A stretch of 64,000 nt of DNA from Flavobacterium rivuli WB 3.3-2 = DSM 21788 (GCF_000378485.1 NZ_KB899974.1:62001-126000), one strand, 5' to 3'. Counted from the first letter of the stretch, positions 9,455 through 17,853 are shown. Translations and numbers: made by a program. The notes: generated from the sequence alone by a model not told the origin.

Positions 9455-9485
9455 AACCTGCAAGGTTTTTAGAACCTTGTAGGTT
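9455..9485. repeat. Palindromic intergenic element between kdpC and porin
   Basis: AACCTGCAAGGTT (9455-9467) pairs with AACCTTGTAGGTT (9473-9485) over 13 positions with one G-T wobble and a 5-nt loop. The same sequence type recurs in the terminator at 15928-15958, so it looks like a dispersed palindromic unit. In the kdp reading direction there is no real T-tract, so termination would be partial at best. Confidence 0.55.
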
Positions 9486-9505
9486 TAAATAAATTTTGAA
9501 AGCTA

Positions 9506-10066
9506 CTACTTCAGTTTATCCAGCGCTATATTCAATTCCAATACGTTAATTTTCTCTGGTCCAAATAAGCCAAGCAGTGCTTTTTCGGTATGATTCTCAA
9601 TTAAGGTTTCCAGTTGGTTAACTTTAATGTTCCTAGCTTTTGCAATGCGTTTTATCTGGAATTTTGCCGCCAGCACAGAGATATGAGGGTCTAAACCACT
9701 GCCACTGGCTGTAACAAGGTCGGCAGGGATGGCGCTGCGTTTCATGTCGGGGTTCAGGATTAAAATGGTATCAATACGTTTTTGCACCTCAGCAAGATAC
9801 TCAGAGTTAGATGGCCCTTTGTTACTGCCTCCGGAACCTGCCGCATTGTATGCCACGGCTGACGGCCTCGAATTAAAATATTTATCTGAAGTGAATGACT
9901 GACCAATATTGGCGTAGTAAGTTTTGCCATTGGCAGAGACCACTTCGCCTTTGCCATGATTAGGCGCAGCCTGAGCAATGCCAAAAATTAAGAGTGTATA
10001 AATTCCGGATAATAAAATCAGGCATGCTAATGAAAGTTTTATGGCCTGTAAAAATGTATTTTTCAT
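9506..10066 (-). CDS. kdpC: Potassium-transporting ATPase subunit C
   Basis: The 186-aa length is close to E. coli KdpC (190). It has one N-terminal membrane helix (about 10-32) and then a periplasmic domain with the family signatures YFNSRPSAVAYN and IPADLVTASGSGLDPHIS. KdpC stabilises the KdpFABC complex and helps potassium binding by KdpA. It starts 13 bp after kdpB ends, in the order kdpF-A-B-C typical of the operon. Confidence 0.96.
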   Translation of the reverse strand: MKNTFLQAIKLSLACLILLSGIYTLLIFGIAQAAPNHGKGEVVSANGKTYYANIGQSFTSDKYFNSRPSAVAYNAAGSGGSNKGPSNSEYLAEVQKRIDTILILNPDMKRSAIPADLVTASGSGLDPHISVLAAKFQIKRIAKARNIKVNQLETLIENHTEKALLGLFGPEKINVLELNIALDKLK

Positions 10067-10079
10067 AATGTTTTAATTT

Positions 10080-12116
10080 TTAAATGAATAAGGCAACAAC
10101 AACATCAATAAGTTTTATGCCAATAAACGGAACGATAACACCTCCCAAACCATAGATAAGCAAGTTGCGGCGAAGTAATGCCGATGCCCCTATAGGCTTG
10201 TAAGCAACTCCCTTAAGCGCAAGCGGGATAAGGAACGGGATAACAACTGCATTAAAAATTACCGCGGATAGTATAGCACTCTCAGGGCTGTGCAGGTTCA
10301 TGATGTTAAGCCCCTGTAAGGCAGGGATCGCGGTAATAAACAATGCCGGAATGATGGCGAAATACTTGGCAACATCATTTGCAATGCTAAAGGTAGTAAG
10401 TGTACCGCGGGTCATTAGGAGCTGCTTGCCAATCTCAACAATTTCAATAAGTTTTGTAGGGTCGTTATCAAGGTCTACCATATTACCGGCCTCTTTAGCT
10501 GCCTGAGTACCGCTGTTCATGGCAACACCCACATCGGCTTGGGCAAGTGCCGGGGCATCGTTAGTACCATCTCCCATCATGGCAACAAGTTTGCCCCGCA
10601 TTTGCTCCTCTTTTATATAGTTCATTTTATCTTCGGGCTTGGCCTCTGCAATAAAATCGTCTACTCCGGCTTTTTCGGCAATAAAGCGTGCGGTAAGAGG
10701 GTTGTCGCCGGTAACCATTACGGTTTTAACGCCCATTTTACGCAGCCTTTCAAAGCGTTCCTGTATGCCGGTTTTAATAATATCCTGAAGCTCTATAACG
10801 CCAAGTACCTTTTCATTTTCGCTCACAACCAGTGGTGTACCGCCGTTTCCTGCAACTTCGGCCACTTTATCCTGTATCATTTTAGGGAAAGGGTTTCCTG
10901 CTTTTTCTACGAGGTTTTTTATGGAATCTGATGCGCCTTTACGAATCCTGCGTCCGGCAACATCGGCACCGGAACTTCTTGTCTCAGCCGTAAATTTTAT
11001 AAATACCGAATCTTTTGCCCTGAATTTAGGGTCAACGCCAGCCAGTTCTATAATTGATTTGCCCTCAGGAGTTTCATCGAGCAACGAACTTATTACGGCT
11101 GCTTCAATAAACGTTTTTTCATCTACTCCATCGGCAGGGTAAAAATGTGTAGCCTTACGGTTACCTATAGTTATGGTTCCGGTTTTATCTAAAAGCAATA
11201 CATCTATATCGCCTGCAGTTTCTACCGCCTTGCCACTTTTTGTTATTACATTGGCACGCAAGGCCCTGTCCATACCCGCAATACCAATGGCAGATAACAA
11301 ACCACCTATTGTTGTAGGGATAAGGCACACAAACAACGCTATAAAAGCGGCAATGGTTATAGGTGCTTTAGAAAAATCGGCAAAGGGTTTTAACGTAACG
11401 CATACAATGATAAAGATGAGCGTAAAGCCTGCAAGCAGTATGGTAAGTGCAATCTCGTTAGGTGTTTTTTGTCGGGAAGCACCTTCTACAAGAGCTATCA
11501 TTTTATCAAGGAAGCTTTCGCCGGGCTCTGTAGTAACGCGTACTTTAATCCTGTCAGAAAGTACCTTTGTACCACCGGTTACCGAACTTTTGTCACCACC
11601 CGATTCGCGTATTACAGGGGCGCTTTCGCCGGTAATGGCGCTTTCATCTATTGTGGCAATGCCTTCTATAATTTCACCGTCGGTAGGTATAATATCACCT
11701 TCCTCACATAAAAACACATCGCCTTTTACAAGCGTAGACGAGGGCACTACAATTACTTCGTCTAAATATATTTCGCCTACAGGCTCTATTTTTTTAGCAG
11801 GGGTTTCTTCGCGGGTCTTGCGCAGGCTGTCGGCCTGGGCTTTACCACGGGCTTCGGCAATGGCCTCGGCAAAATTGGCAAACAACAGCGTGAACAGCAG
11901 CACTATGAATATTACAAAGTTGTAAGCAAAACTGCCCTGGCTTTGCTCTCCGGTAAGTATCCAGATGCAAACAGCAAGCATTACTGCGGTGCCTATCTCT
12001 ACCGTAAACATGATAGGATTTTTGATAAGGCTTTTAGGATTCAGTTTTATGACCGACTGTTTTAATGCCTCAAGCACCAGTTCTTTCTGGAACAGCGATT
12101 TATTTTGGGTTTTCAT
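10080..12116 (-). CDS. kdpB: Potassium-transporting P-type ATPase, ATP-binding subunit B
   Basis: At 678 aa it is the expected length (E. coli 682). It shows all P-type ATPase marks: TGES in the actuator domain (ITGESAPV, about 149-156), the phosphorylation loop DKTGTITIGN (Asp about 310), the hinge GDGTNDAPALAQADVG near 520, and the KdpB-type membrane region LIPTTIGGLLSAIG. It hydrolyses ATP to drive high-affinity potassium uptake through KdpA. The gaps to kdpA and kdpC are 13 bp each, so the genes are cotranscribed. No key residue appears altered. Confidence 0.97.
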   Translation of the reverse strand: MKTQNKSLFQKELVLEALKQSVIKLNPKSLIKNPIMFTVEIGTAVMLAVCIWILTGEQSQGSFAYNFVIFIVLLFTLLFANFAEAIAEARGKAQADSLRKTREETPAKKIEPVGEIYLDEVIVVPSSTLVKGDVFLCEEGDIIPTDGEIIEGIATIDESAITGESAPVIRESGGDKSSVTGGTKVLSDRIKVRVTTEPGESFLDKMIALVEGASRQKTPNEIALTILLAGFTLIFIIVCVTLKPFADFSKAPITIAAFIALFVCLIPTTIGGLLSAIGIAGMDRALRANVITKSGKAVETAGDIDVLLLDKTGTITIGNRKATHFYPADGVDEKTFIEAAVISSLLDETPEGKSIIELAGVDPKFRAKDSVFIKFTAETRSSGADVAGRRIRKGASDSIKNLVEKAGNPFPKMIQDKVAEVAGNGGTPLVVSENEKVLGVIELQDIIKTGIQERFERLRKMGVKTVMVTGDNPLTARFIAEKAGVDDFIAEAKPEDKMNYIKEEQMRGKLVAMMGDGTNDAPALAQADVGVAMNSGTQAAKEAGNMVDLDNDPTKLIEIVEIGKQLLMTRGTLTTFSIANDVAKYFAIIPALFITAIPALQGLNIMNLHSPESAILSAVIFNAVVIPFLIPLALKGVAYKPIGASALLRRNLLIYGLGGVIVPFIGIKLIDVVVALFI

Positions 12117-12129
12117 TTTCTGTTATAAA

Positions 12130-13818
12130 TTAAGCAAGTGAAAAATATTCGGCTATGGGGCCAAGTGCCAGGGCAGGGAAGAAGGACAGCGCAGCAATAA
12201 TAAAAATTACCGCAAATACCATCAGTCCAAAAGTAGAAGTATCGGTTTTTAGTGTACCGGCACTTTCGGGCACATGCTTCTTAGATGCCAGTATACCTGC
12301 TATGGCAATGGGGCCAATTATGGGCAAAAAGCGCGACAGTAAAAGGACAACTCCTGTTGTAATGTTCCACCACGGGTTGTTATCGCCCAGGCCTTCATAT
12401 CCACTACCGTTATTAGCCGATGAAGATGTAAACTCATACAGTATTTCGCTAAAGCCATGAAAACCGGGATTGTTAAGTGTGCTTGCGCCAAGCTCCGGCA
12501 ATGCGGTAGACAAAGCTGTTCCACTCAGGATAAGCAGGGTATGCAATAATGCAATAACCATAGCTATTTTCATTTCGCGTGCTTCTATTTTTTTGCCAAG
12601 AAATTCGGGGGTACGCCCTACCATCAGTCCGCTTATAAATACTGAGAGGATAATAAAGATGTAAAAGTTAAGCAGCCCTACACCGCAACCGCCGTAAAAG
12701 CAGTTAACCATCATAGCAAGCAGCTGCATTAACCCGGATATCGGCATGGCGCTATCGTGCATAGAATTTACAGATCCTGTAGAGATAACTGTAGTTGCTA
12801 TACTCCAAAAACCGGAAGCTGCTGCACCAAAGCGTACTTCCTTACCCTCGGTCGCTCCCATACTCGTGTCAATACCCATCCTTGTTAGGGCAGGGTTGGC
12901 GTTCATTTCTGCCATAACCGTTGGTACTGCCAGGAGTAAGAAACCTACGGTCATTACCCCAAAGATCATGAGGGATAATTTTTTTCGGTTGAGGTAGAAA
13001 CCTAAGGCAAATATCATGGCAAAAGGCACGATCATTTGGGCTGCAAGCTCTACCATATTGGTAAAGTAATTCGGGTTTTCCAGCGGGTGCGCCGAGTTAG
13101 CCCCAAAGAAACCGCCACCGTTTGTACCTATATGCTTGATGGCGGTAAAAGCGGCAACCGTACCTGTAGAAACATCAACCGATTCGCCCTGCAGCGTAAC
13201 CATTTTTTGTTTGCCTTCAAACGTCATTGGGGTGCCGTTAAAGGCTAATAACGTTGCTACTATAATAGACAGGGGCAATAGTATGCGCGTAAGTGATTTT
13301 AAAAAATACACATAAAAGTTACCCAGTTTTTCTGTGGTGCGTTCTTTAAGTGCGTTGAATAATATTGCAGCTGCGGCAAGCCCCGTGGCTGCCGATACAA
13401 ACTGCAAAAACATTAAAAATAATTGCCCAAAATAACTTAATCCCGTTTCGCCACTGTAGTGCTGCAGGTTGCAGTTTACTACAAAAGATATTGCGGTGTT
13501 AAAGGCAAGGTCGGCGGTCATGCCGGGGTTGTTATCCGGGTTTAAGGGAAGCCATCCCTGGCACATAAGCACAAACATGCTTAGTAAAAACCATACAAAG
13601 TTTATGGTGAGCAGTACTTTAAGGTGCTGTTTCCAACCCATTTCTTCGGCAGGGTTAATTCCGCAAAAGCGGAACAGTATTTTTTCGATGGGGTTAAAAA
13701 TAACATCGGTAATTGTTTTTTCGCCCCGGTACACACGGGCTATGTATTTGCCCAGCGGTATTGCCAGTGCCACCGTAAGGACGAAAACAATTATAATTCC
13801 TAAAATTTCAGTATTCAT
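12130..13818 (-). CDS. kdpA: Potassium-transporting ATPase, channel-like subunit A
   Basis: The 562-aa, highly hydrophobic protein (E. coli 557) carries the KdpA selectivity-filter type loops, for example IGTNGGGFFGANSAHP near 230 and SANNGSGYEGLG near 470. KdpA belongs to the superfamily of potassium transporters and forms the entry path for potassium in KdpFABC. The start at 13818 is 29 bp after the kdpF stop. No frame damage is seen. Confidence 0.97.
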   Translation of the reverse strand: MNTEILGIIIVFVLTVALAIPLGKYIARVYRGEKTITDVIFNPIEKILFRFCGINPAEEMGWKQHLKVLLTINFVWFLLSMFVLMCQGWLPLNPDNNPGMTADLAFNTAISFVVNCNLQHYSGETGLSYFGQLFLMFLQFVSAATGLAAAAILFNALKERTTEKLGNFYVYFLKSLTRILLPLSIIVATLLAFNGTPMTFEGKQKMVTLQGESVDVSTGTVAAFTAIKHIGTNGGGFFGANSAHPLENPNYFTNMVELAAQMIVPFAMIFALGFYLNRKKLSLMIFGVMTVGFLLLAVPTVMAEMNANPALTRMGIDTSMGATEGKEVRFGAAASGFWSIATTVISTGSVNSMHDSAMPISGLMQLLAMMVNCFYGGCGVGLLNFYIFIILSVFISGLMVGRTPEFLGKKIEAREMKIAMVIALLHTLLILSGTALSTALPELGASTLNNPGFHGFSEILYEFTSSSANNGSGYEGLGDNNPWWNITTGVVLLLSRFLPIIGPIAIAGILASKKHVPESAGTLKTDTSTFGLMVFAVIFIIAALSFFPALALGPIAEYFSLA

Positions 13819-13847
13819 GAGTAGGGGTTAAAGATTATGCCGTGAGG

Positions 13848-13925
13848 CTAAAATTTTTCGGGTTTTATGAGTACGTAACAGATGTACCCAAAAACAAAAA
13901 TGGCAATAATGAGAAGTGCTGTCAT
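13848..13925 (-). CDS. kdpF: KdpF, small membrane subunit of the potassium ATPase
   Basis: A 25-aa peptide runs from ATG at 13925 to TAG at 13848: one hydrophobic helix (TALLIIAIFVFGYICYVLI) followed by the KPEKF ending typical of KdpF (YLVxALLRPExF type). KdpF sits in the KdpFABC complex and stabilises it. It lies 5 bp after another small membrane ORF and 29 bp before kdpA. Confidence 0.88.
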   Translation of the reverse strand: MTALLIIAIFVFGYICYVLIKPEKF

Positions 13926-13930
13926 GGTGA

Positions 13931-14017
13931 TTACATTTTATCGAAAAAATCGATGGCTTTAAAGCAAAGGGCAAACAGGAGTATACCTGTTGCTGTAAGA
14001 ATTATTGTGAGTAGCAT
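13931..14017 (-). CDS. 28-aa single-helix membrane peptide of the kdp operon
   Basis: From ATG at 14017 to TAA at 13931 the frame encodes a short N-terminus, one hydrophobic helix (LLTIILTATGILLFALCFKA) and a charged tail (IDFFDKM). It fits tightly between the 93-aa ORF (12 bp) and kdpF (5 bp), which argues that it is translated. It is not KdpF, which follows it, and no named family was recognised. It may be a second single-helix accessory of the pump. The tight spacing and clear membrane topology make a real gene more likely than not. Confidence 0.65.
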   Translation of the reverse strand: MLLTIILTATGILLFALCFKAIDFFDKM

Positions 14018-14029
14018 AACCTGATTTAT

Positions 14030-14311
14030 TTATACGCCCGATGCGTTTACCTGTTTTACATATTCGGCATGAAGGGTATCCGGGAAAAGCCTGGCAATGC
14101 TGCAATGGTGTATTTCCATAAAGGTTGAAACCGAGTTTACATAGATATTACCTATAGCATTCCTTGTTTCGTTACTGCCTGTAGTAAAAAGCAGTTCGGC
14201 TATATCAAGGCATTTTTTAGCCCTGCGGATATTACCTTTAATGATGAGGGTGGTGGTTAGGTCGGCAAACTTTTGTGCTTTAGCATAAACGTTTAAAGCT
14301 TTGTTTTTCAT
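14030..14311 (-). CDS. Conserved-looking 93-aa cytosolic protein at the head of the kdp operon
   Basis: Taking ATG 14311 gives 93 aa (MKNKALNVYAKAQKFADL...). An in-frame ATG at 14347 would add 12 residues, but they look unlike a protein start. The product is helical, soluble and lacks a signal, with two Lys/Arg-rich patches (GNIRRAKKCLD) and a C-terminal part containing EIHHCSIARLFP. It resembles the short DUF7674-like proteins I associate with Bacteroidota kdp loci, but that assignment is from memory and uncertain. Position at the operon head suggests a regulatory or stability role for the pump. Confidence 0.7.
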   Translation of the reverse strand: MKNKALNVYAKAQKFADLTTTLIIKGNIRRAKKCLDIAELLFTTGSNETRNAIGNIYVNSVSTFMEIHHCSIARLFPDTLHAEYVKQVNASGV

Positions 14312-14407
14312 GATATAAACATTTTGTGTTTGTACCAGTAAAGCCAATTAGCATGCCCCTATTAAATAGTAACCTTTAGTTGCTTGTATTGCAGTGGTTT
14401 GAGTAAT

Positions 14408-14424
14408 TGTTTAGGGTGTGCCAA
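14408..14424 (-). promoter_or_regulatory. Weak sigma-54-like site upstream of kdp
   Basis: On the minus strand TTGGCACACCC followed by TAAACA resembles the -24 half (TTGGCAC) of a sigma-54 promoter, but the -12 half is poor: AC occurs where the consensus has GC. It is about 100 bp upstream of the first kdp-operon ORF and just after a terminator. It is considered only because the nearby regulator has a sigma-54 activation domain. Confidence 0.25.
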
Positions 14425-14453
14425 ATAAAAAACCCTATCGTTTTGATAGGGTT
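14425..14453 (-). terminator. Intrinsic terminator upstream of the kdp operon
   Basis: AACCCTATC (14431-14439) pairs perfectly with GATAGGGTT (14445-14453) around a 5-nt loop, and on the minus strand a T-rich tract follows. It would stop leftward transcripts before kdp. It either insulates the kdp promoter or acts as an attenuator in a longer kdp leader. Confidence 0.6.
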
Positions 14454-14508
14454 GATACTTTTAAAATGATAGGGTCGCGTCAATCTTATTTAAAATTAAT
14501 ACGATATT

Positions 14509-14542
14509 GAAATTAAAAGAGGGGCCCATTAATTTCTTTTTT
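14509..14542 (+). terminator. Terminator-like hairpin on the plus strand upstream of the beta-helix gene
   Basis: GAAATTAA (14509-14516) pairs with TTAATTTC (14529-14536) and is followed by six T. It would end rightward transcripts, yet no annotated rightward gene lies to its left. Together with the minus-strand terminator at 14425-14453 it brackets a short gene-free segment; the whole 14312-14720 interval holds no other gene that I can support. Confidence 0.45.
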
Positions 14543-14647
14543 CGACATTTTCGTTCAACGGCTCTATTTAGCAAGGTAAAAATTTAAAATTATACATTTT
14601 GTATACATATTGAACCATTTTAATGATTTACATGATTGAAACCGACC

Positions 14648-14655
14648 TAATTTTG
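14648..14655 (+). promoter_or_regulatory. Bacteroidota -7 element upstream of the beta-helix gene
   Basis: TAATTTTG matches the TAnnTTTG consensus 66 bp before the ATG at 14721. The -33 region is only partly conserved (TTTA about 20 bp upstream). A short inverted repeat TATAC-ATTTT-GTATA lies further upstream at 14591-14605. Confidence 0.4.
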
Positions 14656-14720
14656 AAAACGTTGTAGTTGCTGCAAATAAGTAGTATATAATAACAAGCT
14701 TAACGAAACCTATACATGAA

Positions 14721-15896
14721 ATGAAAAAATTTATTAGTATAACATTGCTCATTTGCCTTAAGGCAATTAATGCCTTTGCGGTAATAGTACCCCCGGGAAC
14801 AGATAACCTTCAGGCTGTTATTAATAGTGCAAGTCCCGGCAGCACCATAGACCTGCAGGCCGGTACTTATTATGTTTCACAAACGGTTACTGTAAATAAA
14901 TTACTTACAATTCAAGGCCTAGGTATCGGTACTATTATCCAAAAGACAAATGGAGCAACTGCCGATGTTGCAGCTTTTGTAATACAGGATGGCATCAATG
15001 GCTGTACGCTCCGCGACTTTAGGTTGCTGGGGCAGGACCAGGGTGGCCCAGGGATCATGGTTTTTTCAGACAATAACCACCTTATAAATATAAATGTTTC
15101 AGATTGTGGAAACAATAGCGCCGGTGGGCCTGCAAGCTGGAGATCGGGTATTTTACTTGACGGCGCTGTTAGCACAGAGCTTACCGGTATAACTTCTCAC
15201 CACAATAGCTGGGTGGGTATTTCTCAAAACAATAGCCCGGAAACCACTATCACAACAGCAGATTGCTTTTTAAATCATGGTGAAGGTCTAACAATCGACC
15301 TGGGAAGCGATAATTGCACTGTACGCAACTCATTATTCAACGAAAATAACGTGAGCCTGCGTGGTGTAGGCGGGATAGGTATTGACGATGTAAACGGTGC
15401 TGATATACAGTTTTGTACCATTAACGACACACATAATCTTCATGGCATTACTTTCCAGAATAATGTGGGTGGCGAAGATGGCTGTATCATTACAAACAAC
15501 ACCATTAACAACAGCGCCCAAGATGGTATACACGTAAGAAATTGCGTATATGCGGTAACAAATACTACTATTGACCAAAATACTTTTAGTGGAAACGGAG
15601 GTGCTACTGTAGCATGGGAATGTTCAGAGACAATCGCAGGTGTAGCAGGTAAAAATAAAACTGCTCTGAACGTATTTCCTAATCCGGCTTCACAGTTCAT
15701 ATCTTTAGATTTTGGAACAGCTACCGGAAGTTTTAGTTTTGAGATGTTTTCGCTTTCAGGGCAGTCGGTTTTGTTTGTTCAGGATCAGGATAACACTTCC
15801 CGAATAGATATATCATCACTAAGTAAAGGGCTTTACATTTATAAAGCAAAGAATTTTGAAGGTACAACAACCGGGAAATTAATCATAACTAATTAG
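14721..15896 (+). CDS. Secreted parallel beta-helix protein with T9SS sorting domain
   Basis: The 391-aa protein has a signal peptide (cleavage near NAFAV, residue 20), a right-handed parallel beta-helix built from short repeats rich in N, T, G and I (about 30-300, as in pectate-lyase-like proteins), and a C-terminal type A sorting domain (about 310-391: NVFPNPAS near its start and KGLYIYKA before the end). It should cross the outer membrane by T9SS. Beta-helix proteins usually bind or cleave polysaccharides, but no catalytic set can be assigned. The gene sits between kdp and its probable regulator, in the opposite orientation, so it looks inserted. Confidence 0.88.
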   Translation: MKKFISITLLICLKAINAFAVIVPPGTDNLQAVINSASPGSTIDLQAGTYYVSQTVTVNKLLTIQGLGIGTIIQKTNGATADVAAFVIQDGINGCTLRDFRLLGQDQGGPGIMVFSDNNHLININVSDCGNNSAGGPASWRSGILLDGAVSTELTGITSHHNSWVGISQNNSPETTITTADCFLNHGEGLTIDLGSDNCTVRNSLFNENNVSLRGVGGIGIDDVNGADIQFCTINDTHNLHGITFQNNVGGEDGCIITNNTINNSAQDGIHVRNCVYAVTNTTIDQNTFSGNGGATVAWECSETIAGVAGKNKTALNVFPNPASQFISLDFGTATGSFSFEMFSLSGQSVLFVQDQDNTSRIDISSLSKGLYIYKAKNFEGTTTGKLIITN

Positions 15897-15927
15897 AGCA
15901 TACCATAATATATCTAACTTTTTTACT

Positions 15928-15963
15928 AACCTACAAGGTCAGCAAGGCCTTGCAGGTTTTTTA
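15928..15963. terminator. Bidirectional terminator between convergent genes
   Basis: AACCTACAAGG (15928-15938) pairs with CCTTGCAGGTT (15948-15958) with one mismatch, followed by a T-run on the plus strand. It serves the beta-helix gene and possibly the convergent regulator. The arms resemble the palindrome at 9455-9485, so both appear to be copies of one dispersed intergenic unit. Confidence 0.75.
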
Positions 15964-15964
15964 T

Positions 15965-17320
15965 CTATTGTATTTTATACTCGTCAAGCTTTCTGTAAAG
16001 GGTAGTAAGAGCAATAGCAAGCAGGCGCGCAGTTTCGGTTTTATTGCCATTGGTATGATTCATAACCTTTTGGATATGTATTTTTTCGGCAGATGCTAAT
16101 GAAAATGCCGATAATATTTTAGGCTCTCCGGTCGAAGTATCCTGATCTGTAAGCTGTTGCATTTCGTAAGGTAAGCTGGCAGGGGTAAGGGTGTTACTAT
16201 TCTCTAAAATAACGCTACGCTCTATACTATTTTTAAGTTCGCGTATGTTACCCGGCCAGTTGTGCAGTTTGAGTATCTGGACAAAATCAGGAGAGAGGGT
16301 TGTGATTTTTTTATTGGTTTTAAGGCTGAATATTTTGAGAAAATATTTTGCAAGAGGCTCTATATCAGGTACACGCTGCCTTAATGACGGCAATTGTATC
16401 TGGAAAATAGACAGCCTGTAGTAGAGGTCCTGCCTAAAGTTTCCTGCTTCTATTTCCCGTGCAAAATTGCGGTTGGTAGCTGCAATAATACGAACATTGA
16501 CTTTGGTTATTTTACTTTCTCCTACTTTAATATACTCCCCATTTTCTATAACACGGAGCAGCTTTGCCTGAAGGTCTAACGGCATTTCGCCCACTTCATC
16601 CAGAAATATGGTGCCGTTGTGGGCTTCTTCAAATAAGCCTTTTTTATCTTTTGTGGCTCCTGTAAATGCTCCTGCTGCATGGCCAAACATTTCGCTCTCT
16701 AAAAGGTCATGGCTAAATGCCGAGCAGTTAATAGCTACGAAATTTTTATTTTTCCGGTTGCCGGACTGGTGTATGGCATTGGCAAACACCTCTTTACCGG
16801 TTCCGGTTTCGCCGGTAAGCAACACCGTAGTATCTATAGGTGCCACTTTTTTAGCAAGTTCTATAGCTTCCTGAATGGATTTTGATGTACCTATAATCCC
16901 TTCAAAAGAAAATTTAGTTTCGAGTTGAGCTTCAAGTTGGGAGACACGTTGGGTAAGCTCGCTTTTCTCTATAGCGCGATGTATCAGTGGGATAATTTTA
17001 TTGTTATCGTCTCCTTTTACAATATAGTCGAAGGCACCATTCTTTATAGCCTGTACGCCATCCGGGATACTACCATAAGCTGTAAGTAAAATAACCTCTG
17101 TATGCGGCGCCTTTTGTTTAATTATAGCGGTAAGGTCTACACCGTTGCCATCGGGTAGCTTAACATCGCATAATACAACATCTATATTGTTTTGCTCAAG
17201 TTTTTTTAAACCAGACTTACAGTCGGCTGCCTGTATTACATCAAACCCCTCCAGGCTTATAATGCGCGCCATGAGGGTTCTTAATTTTTCTTCATCATCA
17301 ATTATAAGGATTTTTTTCAC
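15965..17320 (-). CDS. NtrC-family sigma-54-dependent response regulator, probable kdp regulator
   Basis: With GTG at 17320 as start (VKKILIIDDEE, a normal receiver beginning) the protein has 451 aa; an ATG at 17374 would add 18 hydrophobic residues that do not fit. It contains a receiver domain (Asp in CDVKLPDGNG, Lys in DYIVKGDD), an AAA+ domain with Walker A GETGTGKE, the sigma-54 contact loop GAFTGA and Walker B TIFLDEVGEM, and a Fis-type helix-turn-helix at the C-terminus (GNKTETARLLAIALTTLYRK). The kdp operon has sensors but no OmpR-type KdpE, so this is the likely output regulator. A -7-like TAACTTTG is present at 17388-17395. Confidence 0.92.
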   Translation of the reverse strand: MKKILIIDDEEKLRTLMARIISLEGFDVIQAADCKSGLKKLEQNNIDVVLCDVKLPDGNGVDLTAIIKQKAPHTEVILLTAYGSIPDGVQAIKNGAFDYIVKGDDNNKIIPLIHRAIEKSELTQRVSQLEAQLETKFSFEGIIGTSKSIQEAIELAKKVAPIDTTVLLTGETGTGKEVFANAIHQSGNRKNKNFVAINCSAFSHDLLESEMFGHAAGAFTGATKDKKGLFEEAHNGTIFLDEVGEMPLDLQAKLLRVIENGEYIKVGESKITKVNVRIIAATNRNFAREIEAGNFRQDLYYRLSIFQIQLPSLRQRVPDIEPLAKYFLKIFSLKTNKKITTLSPDFVQILKLHNWPGNIRELKNSIERSVILENSNTLTPASLPYEMQQLTDQDTSTGEPKILSAFSLASAEKIHIQKVMNHTNGNKTETARLLAIALTTLYRKLDEYKIQ

Positions 17321-17436
17321 AGCAAGGTATAAGATTAATGGTTGGCGGAGTAGCGATGCCTGCAGAATAAGCAATGGTAATAAGCCACAAAGTTATTAAA
17401 ATTATAAGCTGTAAAATGAGACAGTGCAAATATCAG

Positions 17437-17853
17437 TTACATAAATTTTGCAAGCCTTTCAAAATCTTCGTACTTAACATTTATAAATTCTAATTGTACA
17501 ACCTGGTAATCAAACCCAAAAGAAGAAATAACGGGTAAATGCCCTTCTAACATCTGCTCTAAAACCTGCCAGGCGTCCTGTTCCGTAACAATCACATCAG
17601 ATTCTATAAGCAGCACATTTTTATATTGTTGGGCGGTTTGCACCGTTTCCTCGGGTACAAGAGCATTATCAGCAAGCATTATAATCTGTGCCTTTTTAGT
17701 AAGGACAGAGTGGCGGAGTGCTTTTGCAAATTTAGCGCCATTGTCTGGTAAGGAAAGTTCCTGCCCGCCGGGAATAAGAAATAGTGTAGTTTTTAGTGAG
17801 TCAGCAGCCACAATATGTTTTTTTGGGATTGCGAAGATACTCTTAAACCGCAC
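17437..17853 (-). CDS. Unrecognised 138-aa protein
   Basis: No family was recognised. The protein is soluble, without a signal peptide or membrane helix, and looks like a small alpha/beta fold: alternating hydrophobic strands (TTLFLIPGG, AQIIMLADN, NVLLIESDVIV) separated by helices. It could be an arginine-deiminase-unrelated Rossmann-like or vWA-like domain, but I see no nucleotide or metal motif. It stands alone, 84 bp beyond the longest possible start of the kdp regulator and on the same strand. The following 17854-18084 interval is AT-rich and holds no gene. Confidence 0.7.
   Translation of the reverse strand: MRFKSIFAIPKKHIVAADSLKTTLFLIPGGQELSLPDNGAKFAKALRHSVLTKKAQIIMLADNALVPEETVQTAQQYKNVLLIESDVIVTEQDAWQVLEQMLEGHLPVISSFGFDYQVVQLEFINVKYEDFERLAKFM

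Noticed and set aside
11173..11925. 250-codon plus-strand frame inside kdpB
   Set aside because: It is the antisense shadow of a conserved P-type ATPase and has no start signal.
14564..14752. 62-codon reverse-strand frame in the beta-helix promoter region
   Set aside because: AT-rich, overlaps the beta-helix start and its promoter, and lacks a plausible start context.
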